A stretch of DNA of 64,000 bases from Algoriphagus mannitolivorans DSM 15301 (GCF_000429425.1 NZ_KE386902.1:423081-487080), one strand, 5' to 3'; shown: positions 45,193-54,751, counted from the first letter of the stretch. The notes: generated by a model from the letters alone, not told the origin. A program made the numbers and translations.

Positions 45193-46365
45193 ATGAGACA
45201 AGTATTTATTTTTGGGATTCTTACTTTGGGGATTTGGAGTTGTGGTGAGGAAAAAAGTGTGGGAGAAGCCTCCGGATTTGAAGTGGAATTGGAATGGGTG
45301 GATTCGGTCGTGGTAGATTCTTTTTATGACTTGACCCTTGCGGCGGTAGATGCCGGGGATGGACGAATGATATTCAAAGACCGTTCATTGAACCTGATCC
45401 TTTTGACCGATTTAAAAGGGGAGATTTTAGATACATTAGATATTAAGGGAGAAGCTCCCAATCAGGTTGCATTGCCGGTAGAAATGATTTTCGATCAAGG
45501 AAATCTGATAGTGAAAGATCTGGAAGGCGGGATGCCATTAAATTTTTTCAACCAAGATTTTAAGATTATTCAGCAAAGCCCTCCTTTGTCATTAGGCACC
45601 TTTATAATTGAATTTAATCTCTACAAAGTCAGTTTTTCTCTCTTTCGATCTAATGGAAAGACGCTTTTAGTGGGCACTGAGGCAAATTCAATTGAACCTG
45701 AAATTAGAACAAATAGCTGGCAAATGGGGGAATTTTATTCTCATGCAAAAGCAGGATTTGTCTATGACTCGGAATCGGACTCACTTTGGAGGTTCAATTC
45801 TTTCCCGGAAAACTGGGGCCACAGAAAAGCAGGAGAATGGAAAGGGTATGTATTCCCTTTTGTGCAAGCCTTGGAAATGCAGGGATTAATTGGGATTTTA
45901 CCTCCCGTTGGGAATCAGTTTTTTCTGTATCGATGGGAAAATCAACAGTTGATTCCTGTGAAAGAATCACTCATAAGCCATCCTGACCGAAATGATCGGC
46001 TTGACTTTAATCCAAATGATGATTATTTTCTTTACCCCAGTTTTTCTGACCTTAAAGCTGGAAGCCAATATTTTTTGATCCAATTCCATACAGAGATTCC
46101 TGTGGCGGTAAGAGATGAATATCAAGCCAGAAATCCGAATTATAGGAATGATCCAGAATTCAACGAGGCCTTTAAAAAGTATTGGAAATACAAGTACATT
46201 ATAGTAAATCAGTTTGGGGAGAGCTTCCCATTGAAGGATTTACCTATTCAAGGAAACGTCCACTATTTTGACAAAAATGATATGCTCTATATCAAACCCA
46301 AATCCGAAGTGGAAATGGATTACAATGTTTTTTACAGGTATAAAGTTAAATCCCCAGAAAGCTGA
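45193..46365 (+). CDS. Propeller-like lipoprotein 3 (DUF4221-like)
   Basis: The 390-residue product has a lipoprotein signal (lipobox IWSC, Cys17). The strand-rich body includes 'MIFKDRSLNLILLTDLKGEI', 'GFVYDSESDSLWRFNSFPEN' and 'YLYPSFSDLKAGSQYFLIQ'-like stretches as seen in DUF4221/6-bladed propeller lipoproteins. It follows the RND pair by 61 nt in the same direction and is the third such lipoprotein around this adaptor/pump set. It has no peptide gene or leader copy of its own. Its GC content lies between the AT-rich lipoproteins 1-2 and the pump genes. Role unknown; a sensor or surface partner of the pump is a guess. Confidence 0.78.
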   Translation: MRQVFIFGILTLGIWSCGEEKSVGEASGFEVELEWVDSVVVDSFYDLTLAAVDAGDGRMIFKDRSLNLILLTDLKGEILDTLDIKGEAPNQVALPVEMIFDQGNLIVKDLEGGMPLNFFNQDFKIIQQSPPLSLGTFIIEFNLYKVSFSLFRSNGKTLLVGTEANSIEPEIRTNSWQMGEFYSHAKAGFVYDSESDSLWRFNSFPENWGHRKAGEWKGYVFPFVQALEMQGLIGILPPVGNQFFLYRWENQQLIPVKESLISHPDRNDRLDFNPNDDYFLYPSFSDLKAGSQYFLIQFHTEIPVAVRDEYQARNPNYRNDPEFNEAFKKYWKYKYIIVNQFGESFPLKDLPIQGNVHYFDKNDMLYIKPKSEVEMDYNVFYRYKVKSPES

Positions 46366-46400
46366 TTCTACTAATGAATTAATGCTTTACTGAGAGAGAA

Positions 46401-46432
46401 TTATCCTCGATATTTTAAAATATCGAGGATAA
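46401..46432. repeat. 32-bp perfect palindrome
   Basis: Two 16-base arms without a loop; outer ends TTATCC and GGATAA. It lies 35 bp after lipoprotein 3. It lacks a T tract on the plus strand. Confidence 0.85.
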
Positions 46433-46465
46433 AAATTTAATTCTTGGGTAGCTTGTCCTAAAGTC

Positions 46466-46510
46466 TTATCCCTGCAATTTTAAAATCCAATTTTAAAATT
46501 GCAGGGATAA
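46466..46510. repeat. 45-bp inverted repeat (21-bp arms)
   Basis: Arms 46466-46486 and 46490-46510 are exact reverse complements around a 3-nt spacer. The ends are again TTATCC...GGATAA, the same as the palindrome 33 bp to the left. Confidence 0.85.
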
Positions 46511-46554
46511 ATAATGAAATTTCAATATTTATTTGATTGGCCTTGCAATGAAAA

Positions 46555-46580
46555 ATCCCGGACAAGTCAATGTCCGGGAT
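46555..46580 (-). terminator. Terminator of the Gfo/Idh/MocA gene
   Basis: Nine-bp perfect stem (46555-46563 with 46572-46580) with an 8-nt loop; on the minus strand it is followed by a T run (AAAAA at 46551-46555). Confidence 0.82.
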
Positions 46581-46607
46581 CTAATTTCAAATCTCAAATT
46601 TCAAACC

Positions 46608-46632
46608 CTTGTGCTGAGCTCGCCGAAGCATC
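46608..46632. repeat. REP-like dispersed sequence
   Basis: Text of the form 'GTGCTGAGCTCGCCGAAGCA' resembles the widespread 'CTGAGCTTGTCGAAG' dispersed repeats. It abuts the stop of the oxidoreductase gene. The preceding bases 'caaatctcaaatttcaaa' are simple-sequence text also common between genes in this phylum. Confidence 0.4.
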
Positions 46633-46635
46633 CGA

Positions 46636-48003
46636 TTAGACCTTGTCCGGTTCCGGATGCACATAAGGTGCCCGATAAGGCCTGCGAAGTTTGGCAGTAG
46701 CTTCAGGATCGCCGATAACTGTTCTGGTTTTCGGATCGTACTTGATCACTCTTCCGCCCAGATCCATGGAGATATTTGCCAGGATACAGGAAGCCGTAGA
46801 GATATGTCCTTCTTCCACGTCTGCGATGGGCAAAGTGTCTTTTTCCACGGCATTCAGCCAATCTTTCATGTGGAGACGGGTAGCAGGAGCTGCATTTAAC
46901 TCTATTCTTTCTTCGGTCACATCCTCTGGATACTGTTCTTTTTCCAATACCAAGTCAAACATGATTTTCTCTTTTCCTTCCCCATAGGGTACAAATTCGG
47001 CTTTCATGGTACTGCCAGCGAGGTAGCCTTTTTCTCCGAATATCTTGAAAGCCCAAGGATACTCTGGATCCACTGGATTTCCCCAGGTGCGGTGCTGCCA
47101 GACGACATTGAGTTCAGGGTATTCGAAGATGGCAGTTTGGGTATCGGAAATGTTGGATTTCCCTTCTTTTTGGACAAAAATCCCCCCTGTTGAGGTGATT
47201 TGTGTCGGCCAACCCAGCTTGAGCATCCAGCGAACGGTGTCCAACATGTGTACACACATGTCTCCGGTGATTCCGTTTCCATATTCGATGAAGGTTCTCC
47301 ACCATCGGATATGTGGCAATCCATCATACGGACGAAGTGGAGCAGGTCCAGTCCAAAGGTCATAATTGAAAAAATCAGGAACCGGCTCAACGGGAGGATT
47401 TCCATTGGCGCGCATATGGAAATAGCAGCAAATCTCCGCATGGGAAATTTTGCCTAGAAGCCCTTTATCAATCACCTCTTTTTTGGCCGTGATCAAGTGT
47501 GGGGTACTTTTTCGCTGAGTACCGATTTGGACTTTTTTCTTGTATTTGCGGGCAGCGGCTAAGATGGCTTCGCCTTCGATGACATCCACAGAAATGGGTT
47601 TCTGTAAGTACACATGAGCTCCGGCTTTCAGGGCATCAATGGCCATCAAGGCATGCCAGTGATCCGGAGATCCGATTAGAACAAATTCCGGCTTCTCCTT
47701 AGCAAGAAGCTCTTTGTAATTTTCGTATAAAGGAGGGATTTTCCCGGATTTTTGGCGGGTGGCCACCAGATCTCCGGCGGCTTTCAGGATATTTTTATCT
47801 GGGTCACAGAGTCCGACGACTTCGACATCTGCTACTTGGATCAAACGGAAAAGGTCCGATTTGCCATACCATCCGGTTCCGATTAAAGCCACTCGGATTG
47901 GGCCAGCTTGATCTTTGAAGTCCATTCCTAAAAGTCCAAAACTTGCCAAGGTGGCTAAAGCGGTGGATCCTTTCAGAAAATCTCTTCTGTTGAATTGATT
48001 CAT
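46636..48003 (-). CDS. Tat-exported Gfo/Idh/MocA family oxidoreductase
   Basis: The 455-residue enzyme has a twin-arginine signal (NRRDFLKGSTALATLASFG), so it is exported folded with its cofactor. The Rossmann region is 'VALIGTGWYGKSDL'. The EKP-type motif appears as LQKPISVD, with the usual catalytic lysine, and a later 'MCVHMLDTVRWML' holds the catalytic His. Such enzymes oxidise or reduce sugars and cyclitols with NAD(P). Exported members with this layout are abundant in Bacteroidota that break down plant or algal sugars. It stands alone with its own terminator. Exact substrate unknown. Confidence 0.92.
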   Translation of the reverse strand: MNQFNRRDFLKGSTALATLASFGLLGMDFKDQAGPIRVALIGTGWYGKSDLFRLIQVADVEVVGLCDPDKNILKAAGDLVATRQKSGKIPPLYENYKELLAKEKPEFVLIGSPDHWHALMAIDALKAGAHVYLQKPISVDVIEGEAILAAARKYKKKVQIGTQRKSTPHLITAKKEVIDKGLLGKISHAEICCYFHMRANGNPPVEPVPDFFNYDLWTGPAPLRPYDGLPHIRWWRTFIEYGNGITGDMCVHMLDTVRWMLKLGWPTQITSTGGIFVQKEGKSNISDTQTAIFEYPELNVVWQHRTWGNPVDPEYPWAFKIFGEKGYLAGSTMKAEFVPYGEGKEKIMFDLVLEKEQYPEDVTEERIELNAAPATRLHMKDWLNAVEKDTLPIADVEEGHISTASCILANISMDLGGRVIKYDPKTRTVIGDPEATAKLRRPYRAPYVHPEPDKV

Positions 48004-48250
48004 AGGTTGTTGGGTTTAGAGACTTGTTGAATTTCAATTTACAAAAAGCCCTCTGAGAAGCAAATAAGCCCAGGACAAGAGGCGACAATGTCAGGGTGGA
48101 TGGAAAAAAGGGTGATTCTATATCCTAAGGGCAATCTAGGGGTATGATTTTTTTAATGAAAAATTATGGTTTTTCGAACTGATATAAGGGTTTGTTGATT
48201 TTTCGTCAATGTGTTATTGGTTTGGTTAGAAAAAAAATAACTCAATAATT

Positions 48251-48282
48251 TTTGTCATTCGAAAAAAAGCCACATAGCTTTG
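48251..48282 (+). promoter_or_regulatory. Promoter of the efflux operon's first gene
   Basis: TTTG (48251-48254), 20 bp, TAGCTTTG (48275-48282). The ATG at 48289 begins 6 nt later, so the mRNA would have almost no leader. Confidence 0.6.
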
Positions 48283-48288
48283 TGATCG

Positions 48289-48717
48289 ATGTCGAAGTAT
48301 CTCGTTCGTTTTGCCCTCTCCTTTTCCGTAATCCTATCGATAGGATTTGGAAATATTTTTTCTGCCTACTCGCAGATTAGAGGTCTTCATGAGCAGACCA
48401 AAGAAGAGGTAGATCTTCAGCATCAAGTTCAGGAAATCATGACGTCCACTTTGGACCATGAAATTCTCAAAACCACAATTTTTTCTACAGGCAGTAAAGG
48501 ACTGGCTTGTGAAACTGAGAATCTGGAAGAAAAGGATGAGATTCCTGTAAGCCGGTTGAAGTTTGCTGGAGCCGAGTCATTTCTTTCTGAGGTTTTCAAA
48601 TCTCTCGTATTGGGAGATATCGAGTATTACACTACCAAAATCTTACATTTCTGTAAGCATTATTCCCCTCTATCCTCGCCAAGGATTCATTTGGTCATCC
48701 AAGTATTTCTGATTTAG
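48289..48717 (+). CDS. Hypothetical secreted/membrane protein preceding the efflux operon
   Basis: A 142-residue protein I cannot assign. It has a hydrophobic start that may be a signal peptide (about 5-28), a hydrophilic middle, two cysteines (CETEN, HFCKHY) and the tail 'YYTTKILHFCKHYSPLSSPR' ending hydrophobic. It starts right behind a strong promoter and lies 156 nt before the efflux adaptor gene in the same direction. It may be a small regulator-like or envelope factor for the pump, but only its position supports that. Confidence 0.65.
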   Translation: MSKYLVRFALSFSVILSIGFGNIFSAYSQIRGLHEQTKEEVDLQHQVQEIMTSTLDHEILKTTIFSTGSKGLACETENLEEKDEIPVSRLKFAGAESFLSEVFKSLVLGDIEYYTTKILHFCKHYSPLSSPRIHLVIQVFLI

Positions 48718-48873
48718 GACTTTTTCAAAAGGCTGAATTTTAGTCTGCCTTTACCACAGCTTTCAATTGCGAGACCCAAAATCTGCCGCAAAGGGGGAGG
48801 TTTGTGAACTTTTCTATTCCTCGCTCTTTCGAGCAATTCATTAATCACTTCAGTACTTAAAAAGCATTTCAAC

Positions 48874-49962
48874 ATGAAAAGTAGAATTCTCATGGGCATG
48901 GGGCTAGCTGCTCTTTTGCTTCATGCAAGTTGTGAATCCAATCACCATGGCGGCGAGGAAGCAGGAACCTTCCTGGTCACCAGTCCAATCGAAAAAGACA
49001 CGCTGATTTACAAGGAATATGTAAGTCAGGTGCATTCCATCCAGCACATCGAATTGAGGGCTTTAGAAAAAGGGTACCTCGAGAAAATCTATTTAGATGA
49101 AGGTCAGCGGGTCAAAAAAGGCCAGTTGATGTTTAAAATCATGCCTTTGATCTATCAAGCCGAAATGGAAAAGGCTAAGGCAGAGGCGAATTTCGTCGAA
49201 ATAGAATACCTGAACACCAAGAGTCTGGCAGACTCCAATATCGTTTCTGCCAATGAATTGGCCTTGGCGAAAGCCAAACTGGCCAAAGCTAATGCAGAGC
49301 TAAATCTTGCGAATGCCCATTTGGGATTTACTGAGATCAGAGCCCCTTTTGACGGAATTATGGGACGATTCCAAGTCCGGTTGGGAAGTATGTTGGAGGA
49401 AGGGGAGCTGCTGACTACCCTGTCGGACAACAGCAACATGTGGGTGTATTTCAATGTCCCAGAGGCGGAATACTTAGATTTGGTGACAAGCAATTCTTTG
49501 GAGAACCTTCCCAAAGTGGTTTTTCAAATGGCTAATTCCCGCAATTTTCCCAATCCGGGAATAATTGAGACCATCGAATCTGACTTCAATAACGAGACCG
49601 GAAATATTGCCTTCCGGGCGACCTTTCCCAATGAAAAGAGCATCCTCCGACATGGAGAAACCGGAAATATCAAAATGCCGATTCCTCTCACCCAAGCGCT
49701 GATCATTCCGCAAAAAGCAACCTTTGAGATTTTGGATAAGAAGTATGTCTATGTCGTGACGGAAGACGGAACTGTCCAATCTCGAGAAATTCACATTTTG
49801 GCTGAAATGCCCCACCTTTTTGTGGTCAAGGATGGAATTACAGCTCAAGACAAGATTCTCATTGAGGGCTTGAGAAAGGTAGAAAACAATCAAAAAATCA
49901 AATTTGATTTTGTGTCTCAGGAGAAAGTCATCGCAGGCCTGAACAAGCTTCACGCTGAATAA
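48874..49962 (+). CDS. RND efflux periplasmic adaptor (AcrA-like)
   Basis: This 362-residue lipid-anchored membrane-fusion protein (lipobox HASC, Cys20) has the first lipoyl half 'LRALEKGYLEKIYLDEGQRV', a helical hairpin (about 85-145), the second lipoyl half 'LGFTEIRAPFDGIMGRFQVR', then barrel strands and 'ALIIPQKATFEILDKKYVYV'. It links the AcrB-like pump to a TolC-like channel. It is followed after 26 nt by the pump gene, then by the channel, giving a complete tripartite set. Confidence 0.93.
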   Translation: MKSRILMGMGLAALLLHASCESNHHGGEEAGTFLVTSPIEKDTLIYKEYVSQVHSIQHIELRALEKGYLEKIYLDEGQRVKKGQLMFKIMPLIYQAEMEKAKAEANFVEIEYLNTKSLADSNIVSANELALAKAKLAKANAELNLANAHLGFTEIRAPFDGIMGRFQVRLGSMLEEGELLTTLSDNSNMWVYFNVPEAEYLDLVTSNSLENLPKVVFQMANSRNFPNPGIIETIESDFNNETGNIAFRATFPNEKSILRHGETGNIKMPIPLTQALIIPQKATFEILDKKYVYVVTEDGTVQSREIHILAEMPHLFVVKDGITAQDKILIEGLRKVENNQKIKFDFVSQEKVIAGLNKLHAE

Positions 49963-49988
49963 AATTTCAATCTAAATCTTGAAAAAGG

Positions 49989-52900
49989 ATGTTTAGTAAA
50001 TTTATTCAACGGCCTGTCCTAGCGATAGCTATTTCTTTGGCCATCATCTTCTTGGGAATTCTGGCCATCAACACCCGGCCAGTATCCCAGTTTCCGGAAA
50101 TTGCCCCTCCTAGGGTCAATATTTTCATTGCCTATCCCGGTTCCAGTGCGCAGGTACTGGTAGAGTCAACCCTCATTCCTCTGGAGCGAGCCATCAATGG
50201 AGTACAGGGTATGCAGTACATCATTTCCGATGCCACCAGTGCCGGAGAGGCCACTATTCAGGTGGTGTTTGAACCCGGAACTGATCCCAATGCTGCCGTA
50301 GTCAATGTAAAAACAAGGGTGGACCAGGTGATGAATAATCTTCCCCCTCTGGTACAAAGGGAGGGTGTAATCATTACCCCTATCCAGCCGAGTATGTTGA
50401 TGTATGTCAACCTGTTTTCTACAGATAAGAATGCGGACGAGAAGTTTCTTTACAATTACGCCAATGTTCATATTCTTCCCGAACTGGCCCGTATTCCGGG
50501 AATGGGACGCGCCCAGATTTTGGGTAGCCGGCAGTATGCGATGCGGGTTTGGCTAAAGCCAGATCGGATGAGAGCCTACAATATTTCTACCGAGGAAGTA
50601 TTGGAAGCCATCGATGAACAGAGCGTGATTGGACGTCCAGGGCGATTGGGCCAGGCATCCGGTAAGACCGCCCAATCTCTCGAATATGTGTTGACCTACA
50701 AGGGCCGATTCAACAAGCCGGAAGAATATGAGAATATTATTGTTAAAGCCAATCCTGAAGGAGAAATCCTGAAGCTGAAGGACATTGCGGAAGTGGAGTT
50801 GGGAAGTGAATTCTTTGATATTTATTCCAACAAGGATGGATATCCCGCTGCCTCCATGGTTTTGAAGCAAAACATCGGAAGTAATGCCAGTAAGGTCATC
50901 GAAGATGTAAAGCTCAAACTTAAAGAACTGGAGAAAGACTTCCCTCCGGGGATGAGTTACGAAATCAACTACGACGTGTCCAAGTTTGTGGATGCTTCTA
51001 TCGATAAGGTCATGCACACCCTGCTGGAAGCCTTCGTGTTGGTGGCTTTAGTGGTATTCCTGTTTTTGGGTGACTGGAGATCTACCTTGATCCCAGCGAT
51101 TGCAGTGCCGGTCTCCTTGATCGGAGCCTTTGTGTTCATGCAGGTTTTTGGACTGACGATCAACCTGATCACGCTTTTCGCCTTGGTACTGGCGATAGGA
51201 ATTGTGGTGGATGATGCGATTGTGGTGGTGGAGGCTGTTCATGCCAAAATGGAAGAGGAGCATTTGTCACCCTATAAAGCCGTGAAAAAGGTTTTGGGTG
51301 AAATCAGTGGGGCTATCATCGCGATTACCCTGATTATGACGGCAGTCTTTGTTCCTGTTGCCTTTATGACTGGACCGGTTGGGGTATTCTATCGGCAGTT
51401 TTCGATCACCATGGCCAGTGCCATTGTGCTATCAGGGGTGGTGGCGCTGACTTTGACCCCGGTGCTATGTGCGATGATCTTGAAAAACAATCATGGTAAG
51501 CAGCGCAGGAAATCTCCGGTAGATAAGTTTTTGGATTGGTTTAATGGAAAGTTTGAAAAACTGACCGGCAAATACATAGGCCTACTCAAATTGATCGTCA
51601 ACAGGAGGGTGGTCACTTGGGGTATGTTGGCGGCGTTTGCCTTCGGGATTTTCGCAGTGGACAAAACCCTCCCTTCCGGATTTATTCCCAATGAGGACCA
51701 AGGGATGATTTATGCCATCATCCAGACTCCTCCGGGATCTACCTTGGAACGTACCAATGAGGTGTCGAGGGAACTACAGAAAATCGCAGAGGAGATCGAT
51801 GGGATTCAATCTGTGTCTTCTCTGGCAGGGTATGAAATCCTGACCGAAGGCAGGGGATCCAATGCGGGTACCTGTTTGATCAACTTAAAGGACTGGTCTC
51901 AGCGTCATCACTCGGTGCATGAGGTGATCGAGGAGCTCGAGGAAAAAACCAAGGATTTGGGTGCAGTGATCGAGTACTTTGAGCCTCCTGCAGTTCCGGG
52001 ATATGGTTCTTCTGATGGATTCTCCCTACGAATGTTGGATAAAAACAGCACCATAGATTACCAGGATTTTGACAAAGTCAATGCGGATTTTATGGCCGAA
52101 TTGAAGAAAAGGCCGGAATTAACCGGACTATTCACCTTTTTCGCAGCCAATTATCCGCAGTATGAGCTGATCATTGACAATGAGCTGGCGATGCAAAAAG
52201 GAGTCTCCATCGGTAAAGCCATGGAAAACCTAGACGTCCTGATCGGCAGTACTTACGAGCAGGGTTTTATCCGTTTTGGAAACTTCTTTAAGGTTTACAC
52301 CCAATCTGCTCCGGAATACAGAAAGCTGCCCAGCGATATCCTCAACCTGTTTATCAAGAGTGAACATGGGGAAATGGTGCCTTACTCCTCTTTTATGCGG
52401 ATGGAAAAAACTCAGGGACCAAACGAAATCACTCGATTTAATCTGTACACTTCTTCTTCCATCAAAGGGGTGCCTGCTCCGGGGTATACGAGTGGGGATG
52501 CGATCCAAGCGATTCGTGAAGTGGCCGAAAAGACGCTTCCCAATGGCTATGATATTGCCTGGGAAGGGCTTTCCTATGATGAATCCCGAAGAGGGAATGA
52601 AGCGATTTATATTTTCGTAGTCGTTTTGATCTTCGTGTATTTGGTTTTGGCTGCCCAGTATGAAAGCTTCATCATCCCCTTGGCGGTAGTCTTTTCTCTT
52701 CCAGCCGGGGTATTTGGTTCTTTCCTGTTGCTGAAGTCTATGGGCTTGGCCAATGACATCTATGCCCAAATCGGTTTGATCATGCTGGTAGGGCTTTTGG
52801 GTAAAAATGCGGTGTTGATCGTGGAGTTTGCTGTTCAGAAACATCAGCAAGGATCTTCTGTTTTGGATGCTGCTATTGAAGGAGCCAAAGTCAGGTTTCG

Positions 52901-53213
52901 GCCGATTTTGATGACCTCTTTTGCCTTTATCGCTGGTTTGATTCCTTTAGTGATTGCTACTGGTCCAGGAGCGATCGGTAACCGCACCATCGGATCTTCC
53001 GCCTTAGGAGGGATGCTGTTCGGAACCATTTTCGGAGTAATTATCGTACCGGGGCTCTATTACATATTTGGCAGTTTGGCGGAAGGTCGAAAGTTGATTC
53101 GGGATGAAGACGAGACTCCACTGAGCGAATTTGATAGCCAATCCCGGAAGGAGTCAGCTATCCTGAAAAAAATCAAAAAATTACTGTCCAAAAATGCCAT
53201 CAGTCATGAGTAA
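49989..53213 (+). CDS. AcrB-like RND multidrug efflux transporter
   Basis: A 1074-residue hydrophobe/amphiphile efflux (HAE-1) pump. It starts 'MFSKFIQRPVLAIAISLAII'. The proton-relay residues are all kept: helix 4 'LAIGIVVDDAIVVVEAVHAK' with two aspartates, and helix 10 'LVGLLGKNAVLIVEFAVQK' with the lysine. This contrasts with the paired RND genes at 39-45 kb. It is the middle gene of the adaptor-pump-channel operon, and its stop overlaps the start of the channel gene. Confidence 0.95.
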   Translation: MFSKFIQRPVLAIAISLAIIFLGILAINTRPVSQFPEIAPPRVNIFIAYPGSSAQVLVESTLIPLERAINGVQGMQYIISDATSAGEATIQVVFEPGTDPNAAVVNVKTRVDQVMNNLPPLVQREGVIITPIQPSMLMYVNLFSTDKNADEKFLYNYANVHILPELARIPGMGRAQILGSRQYAMRVWLKPDRMRAYNISTEEVLEAIDEQSVIGRPGRLGQASGKTAQSLEYVLTYKGRFNKPEEYENIIVKANPEGEILKLKDIAEVELGSEFFDIYSNKDGYPAASMVLKQNIGSNASKVIEDVKLKLKELEKDFPPGMSYEINYDVSKFVDASIDKVMHTLLEAFVLVALVVFLFLGDWRSTLIPAIAVPVSLIGAFVFMQVFGLTINLITLFALVLAIGIVVDDAIVVVEAVHAKMEEEHLSPYKAVKKVLGEISGAIIAITLIMTAVFVPVAFMTGPVGVFYRQFSITMASAIVLSGVVALTLTPVLCAMILKNNHGKQRRKSPVDKFLDWFNGKFEKLTGKYIGLLKLIVNRRVVTWGMLAAFAFGIFAVDKTLPSGFIPNEDQGMIYAIIQTPPGSTLERTNEVSRELQKIAEEIDGIQSVSSLAGYEILTEGRGSNAGTCLINLKDWSQRHHSVHEVIEELEEKTKDLGAVIEYFEPPAVPGYGSSDGFSLRMLDKNSTIDYQDFDKVNADFMAELKKRPELTGLFTFFAANYPQYELIIDNELAMQKGVSIGKAMENLDVLIGSTYEQGFIRFGNFFKVYTQSAPEYRKLPSDILNLFIKSEHGEMVPYSSFMRMEKTQGPNEITRFNLYTSSSIKGVPAPGYTSGDAIQAIREVAEKTLPNGYDIAWEGLSYDESRRGNEAIYIFVVVLIFVYLVLAAQYESFIIPLAVVFSLPAGVFGSFLLLKSMGLANDIYAQIGLIMLVGLLGKNAVLIVEFAVQKHQQGSSVLDAAIEGAKVRFRPILMTSFAFIAGLIPLVIATGPGAIGNRTIGSSALGGMLFGTIFGVIIVPGLYYIFGSLAEGRKLIRDEDETPLSEFDSQSRKESAILKKIKKLLSKNAISHE

Positions 53214-54639
53214 TACAAGCATCAAAAAGTCTTTGGTTTTTGCTATCCTGATCCTTTTGGTTTGGGGCTGTAAAGTTTCCGAGACTTCCCTAAAAACCGA
53301 AAATAAGGCCGTACCTATAAGTTTTGGCCAAACTTCTGCCTCAGAGGAAGCAGAGCTAAAGCCCTGGAAAAGTCTGTTTACAGATCCTTACCTGATCGCT
53401 CTCATCGATACGGCATTGGTACATAATCAGGAATTGAACATCCTGCTACAGGAAATCAACATTGTCAACAATGAAGTGAGAGCCAAGAAAGGGGAATATC
53501 TTCCTTTTGTCGATTTACAAGCAGGAGGGGGAATGGACAAGGTAGGTCGATACACCCGGGATGGGGTAGTGGAGGCCAACCATGAGATTAAAGAAGGGAA
53601 GGAATTTCCCGAGCCTTTATCCGATGTGATGGTTGGAGCCTTTGCTTCTTGGGAACTGGACGTTTGGAAAAAGCTCAGAAACGCCAAGAAGTCTGCGGTA
53701 TTCAATTACCTATCTTCCGTGGAAGGGAAAAATTTCATGGTGACCCAAATGGTCGCCGAGATCGCCAATTCCTATTTCGAATTGCTGGCATTGGACAATC
53801 AACTGGAGATTCTGAACCAGAACATCGAAATCCAGACCAATGCCCTTCAGATTGTAAAAATGCAAAAGGAAGCTGCAAAAGTGACGGAGTTAGCGGTGAA
53901 GAGATTCGAAGCAGAGGTGGCGAAAAATAAAAGCCTGATCTACCTGATACACCAACAGATCACGGAAGAGGAAAACAAGATCAATTTGCTTTTAGGAAGA
54001 TTTCCTCAACCCATTCTAAGGAATTCAGGAGCTTTTCAAAGCTTAATTCCCAAGCGAATTGAAGCTGGCCTTCCTTCTCAGCTACTCGCCAACCGTCCGG
54101 ATATCCGGCAAGCAGAACTGGACCTGGAAGCCGCCAAGCTGGATGTAAAAGTGGCCAAAGCAAACTTTTACCCCCAATTCAGGATTACGGCCGGGTTGGG
54201 ATTTCAGGCTTTCAATCCCAAGTATCTGGTGACAACCCCTGAGTCTTTGATCTATTCTTTCGCGGGAGATTTGGTCGCTCCATTGATCAACAGAAATGCG
54301 ATCAAGGCGCATTACAATTCAGCTACAAGCAAGCAGGTGCAGGCTGTGTTTAATTATGAGCGAAGCATTTTGAATGGATATTTGGAAGTGGCGAATCAGC
54401 TTGCCCTGATTTCCAATTTGGAGAAAAGTTATGCGCTGAAAACCCAACAGGTGGAGGCTTTGACTTCTTCCATTTCGATTTCCAACAATCTCTTTAGATC
54501 AGCAAGGGCCGATTACATGGAAGTATTGCTGACCCAGCGAGATGCTTTGGAAGCTAAGTTGGAATTGATTGAAACCAAGAGAGATCAGCTGCATGCCTTG
54601 GTAAATGTCTATCAGGCACTTGGAGGGGGATGGAATTGA
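53206..54639 (+). CDS. TolC/NodT-type outer membrane efflux lipoprotein
   Basis: The 477-residue channel protein has a lipoprotein signal (lipobox VWGC) and the two tandem TolC-like halves, with long helices ('IEIQTNALQIVKMQKEAAKV') and the NodT-family motif 'PSQLLANRPDIRQAELDLEA'. It forms the outer-membrane exit of the AcrA/AcrB set just upstream. The ATG at 53206 begins the signal peptide and overlaps the pump gene by 8 bases; an ATG at 53194 in the same frame is also possible. Confidence 0.93.
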   Translation: MSNTSIKKSLVFAILILLVWGCKVSETSLKTENKAVPISFGQTSASEEAELKPWKSLFTDPYLIALIDTALVHNQELNILLQEINIVNNEVRAKKGEYLPFVDLQAGGGMDKVGRYTRDGVVEANHEIKEGKEFPEPLSDVMVGAFASWELDVWKKLRNAKKSAVFNYLSSVEGKNFMVTQMVAEIANSYFELLALDNQLEILNQNIEIQTNALQIVKMQKEAAKVTELAVKRFEAEVAKNKSLIYLIHQQITEEENKINLLLGRFPQPILRNSGAFQSLIPKRIEAGLPSQLLANRPDIRQAELDLEAAKLDVKVAKANFYPQFRITAGLGFQAFNPKYLVTTPESLIYSFAGDLVAPLINRNAIKAHYNSATSKQVQAVFNYERSILNGYLEVANQLALISNLEKSYALKTQQVEALTSSISISNNLFRSARADYMEVLLTQRDALEAKLELIETKRDQLHALVNVYQALGGGWN

Positions 54640-54697
54640 TGATAAGTATAATCCGGGACTGACCGGATAGATCTAAACTGAGTGATTAACTTGAATC

Positions 54698-54733
54698 AAA
54701 AACCGTCTTGCAGCGTTGTGGGGCGGTTTTTTT
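54698..54733 (+). terminator. Terminator of the efflux operon
   Basis: AAAAACCG...CGGTTTTTTT arms, extended by two weaker pairs, around a loop of about 14 nt, ending in a T tract. It is 58 nt past the channel gene. Confidence 0.7.
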
Positions 54734-54751
54734 ATAAAAATTTCAGATTTT

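Noticed and set aside
46401..46510. Transcription terminators for lipoprotein 3
   Set aside because: Strong stems, but no T tract follows on the plus strand; kept as repeats, with the terminator option noted.
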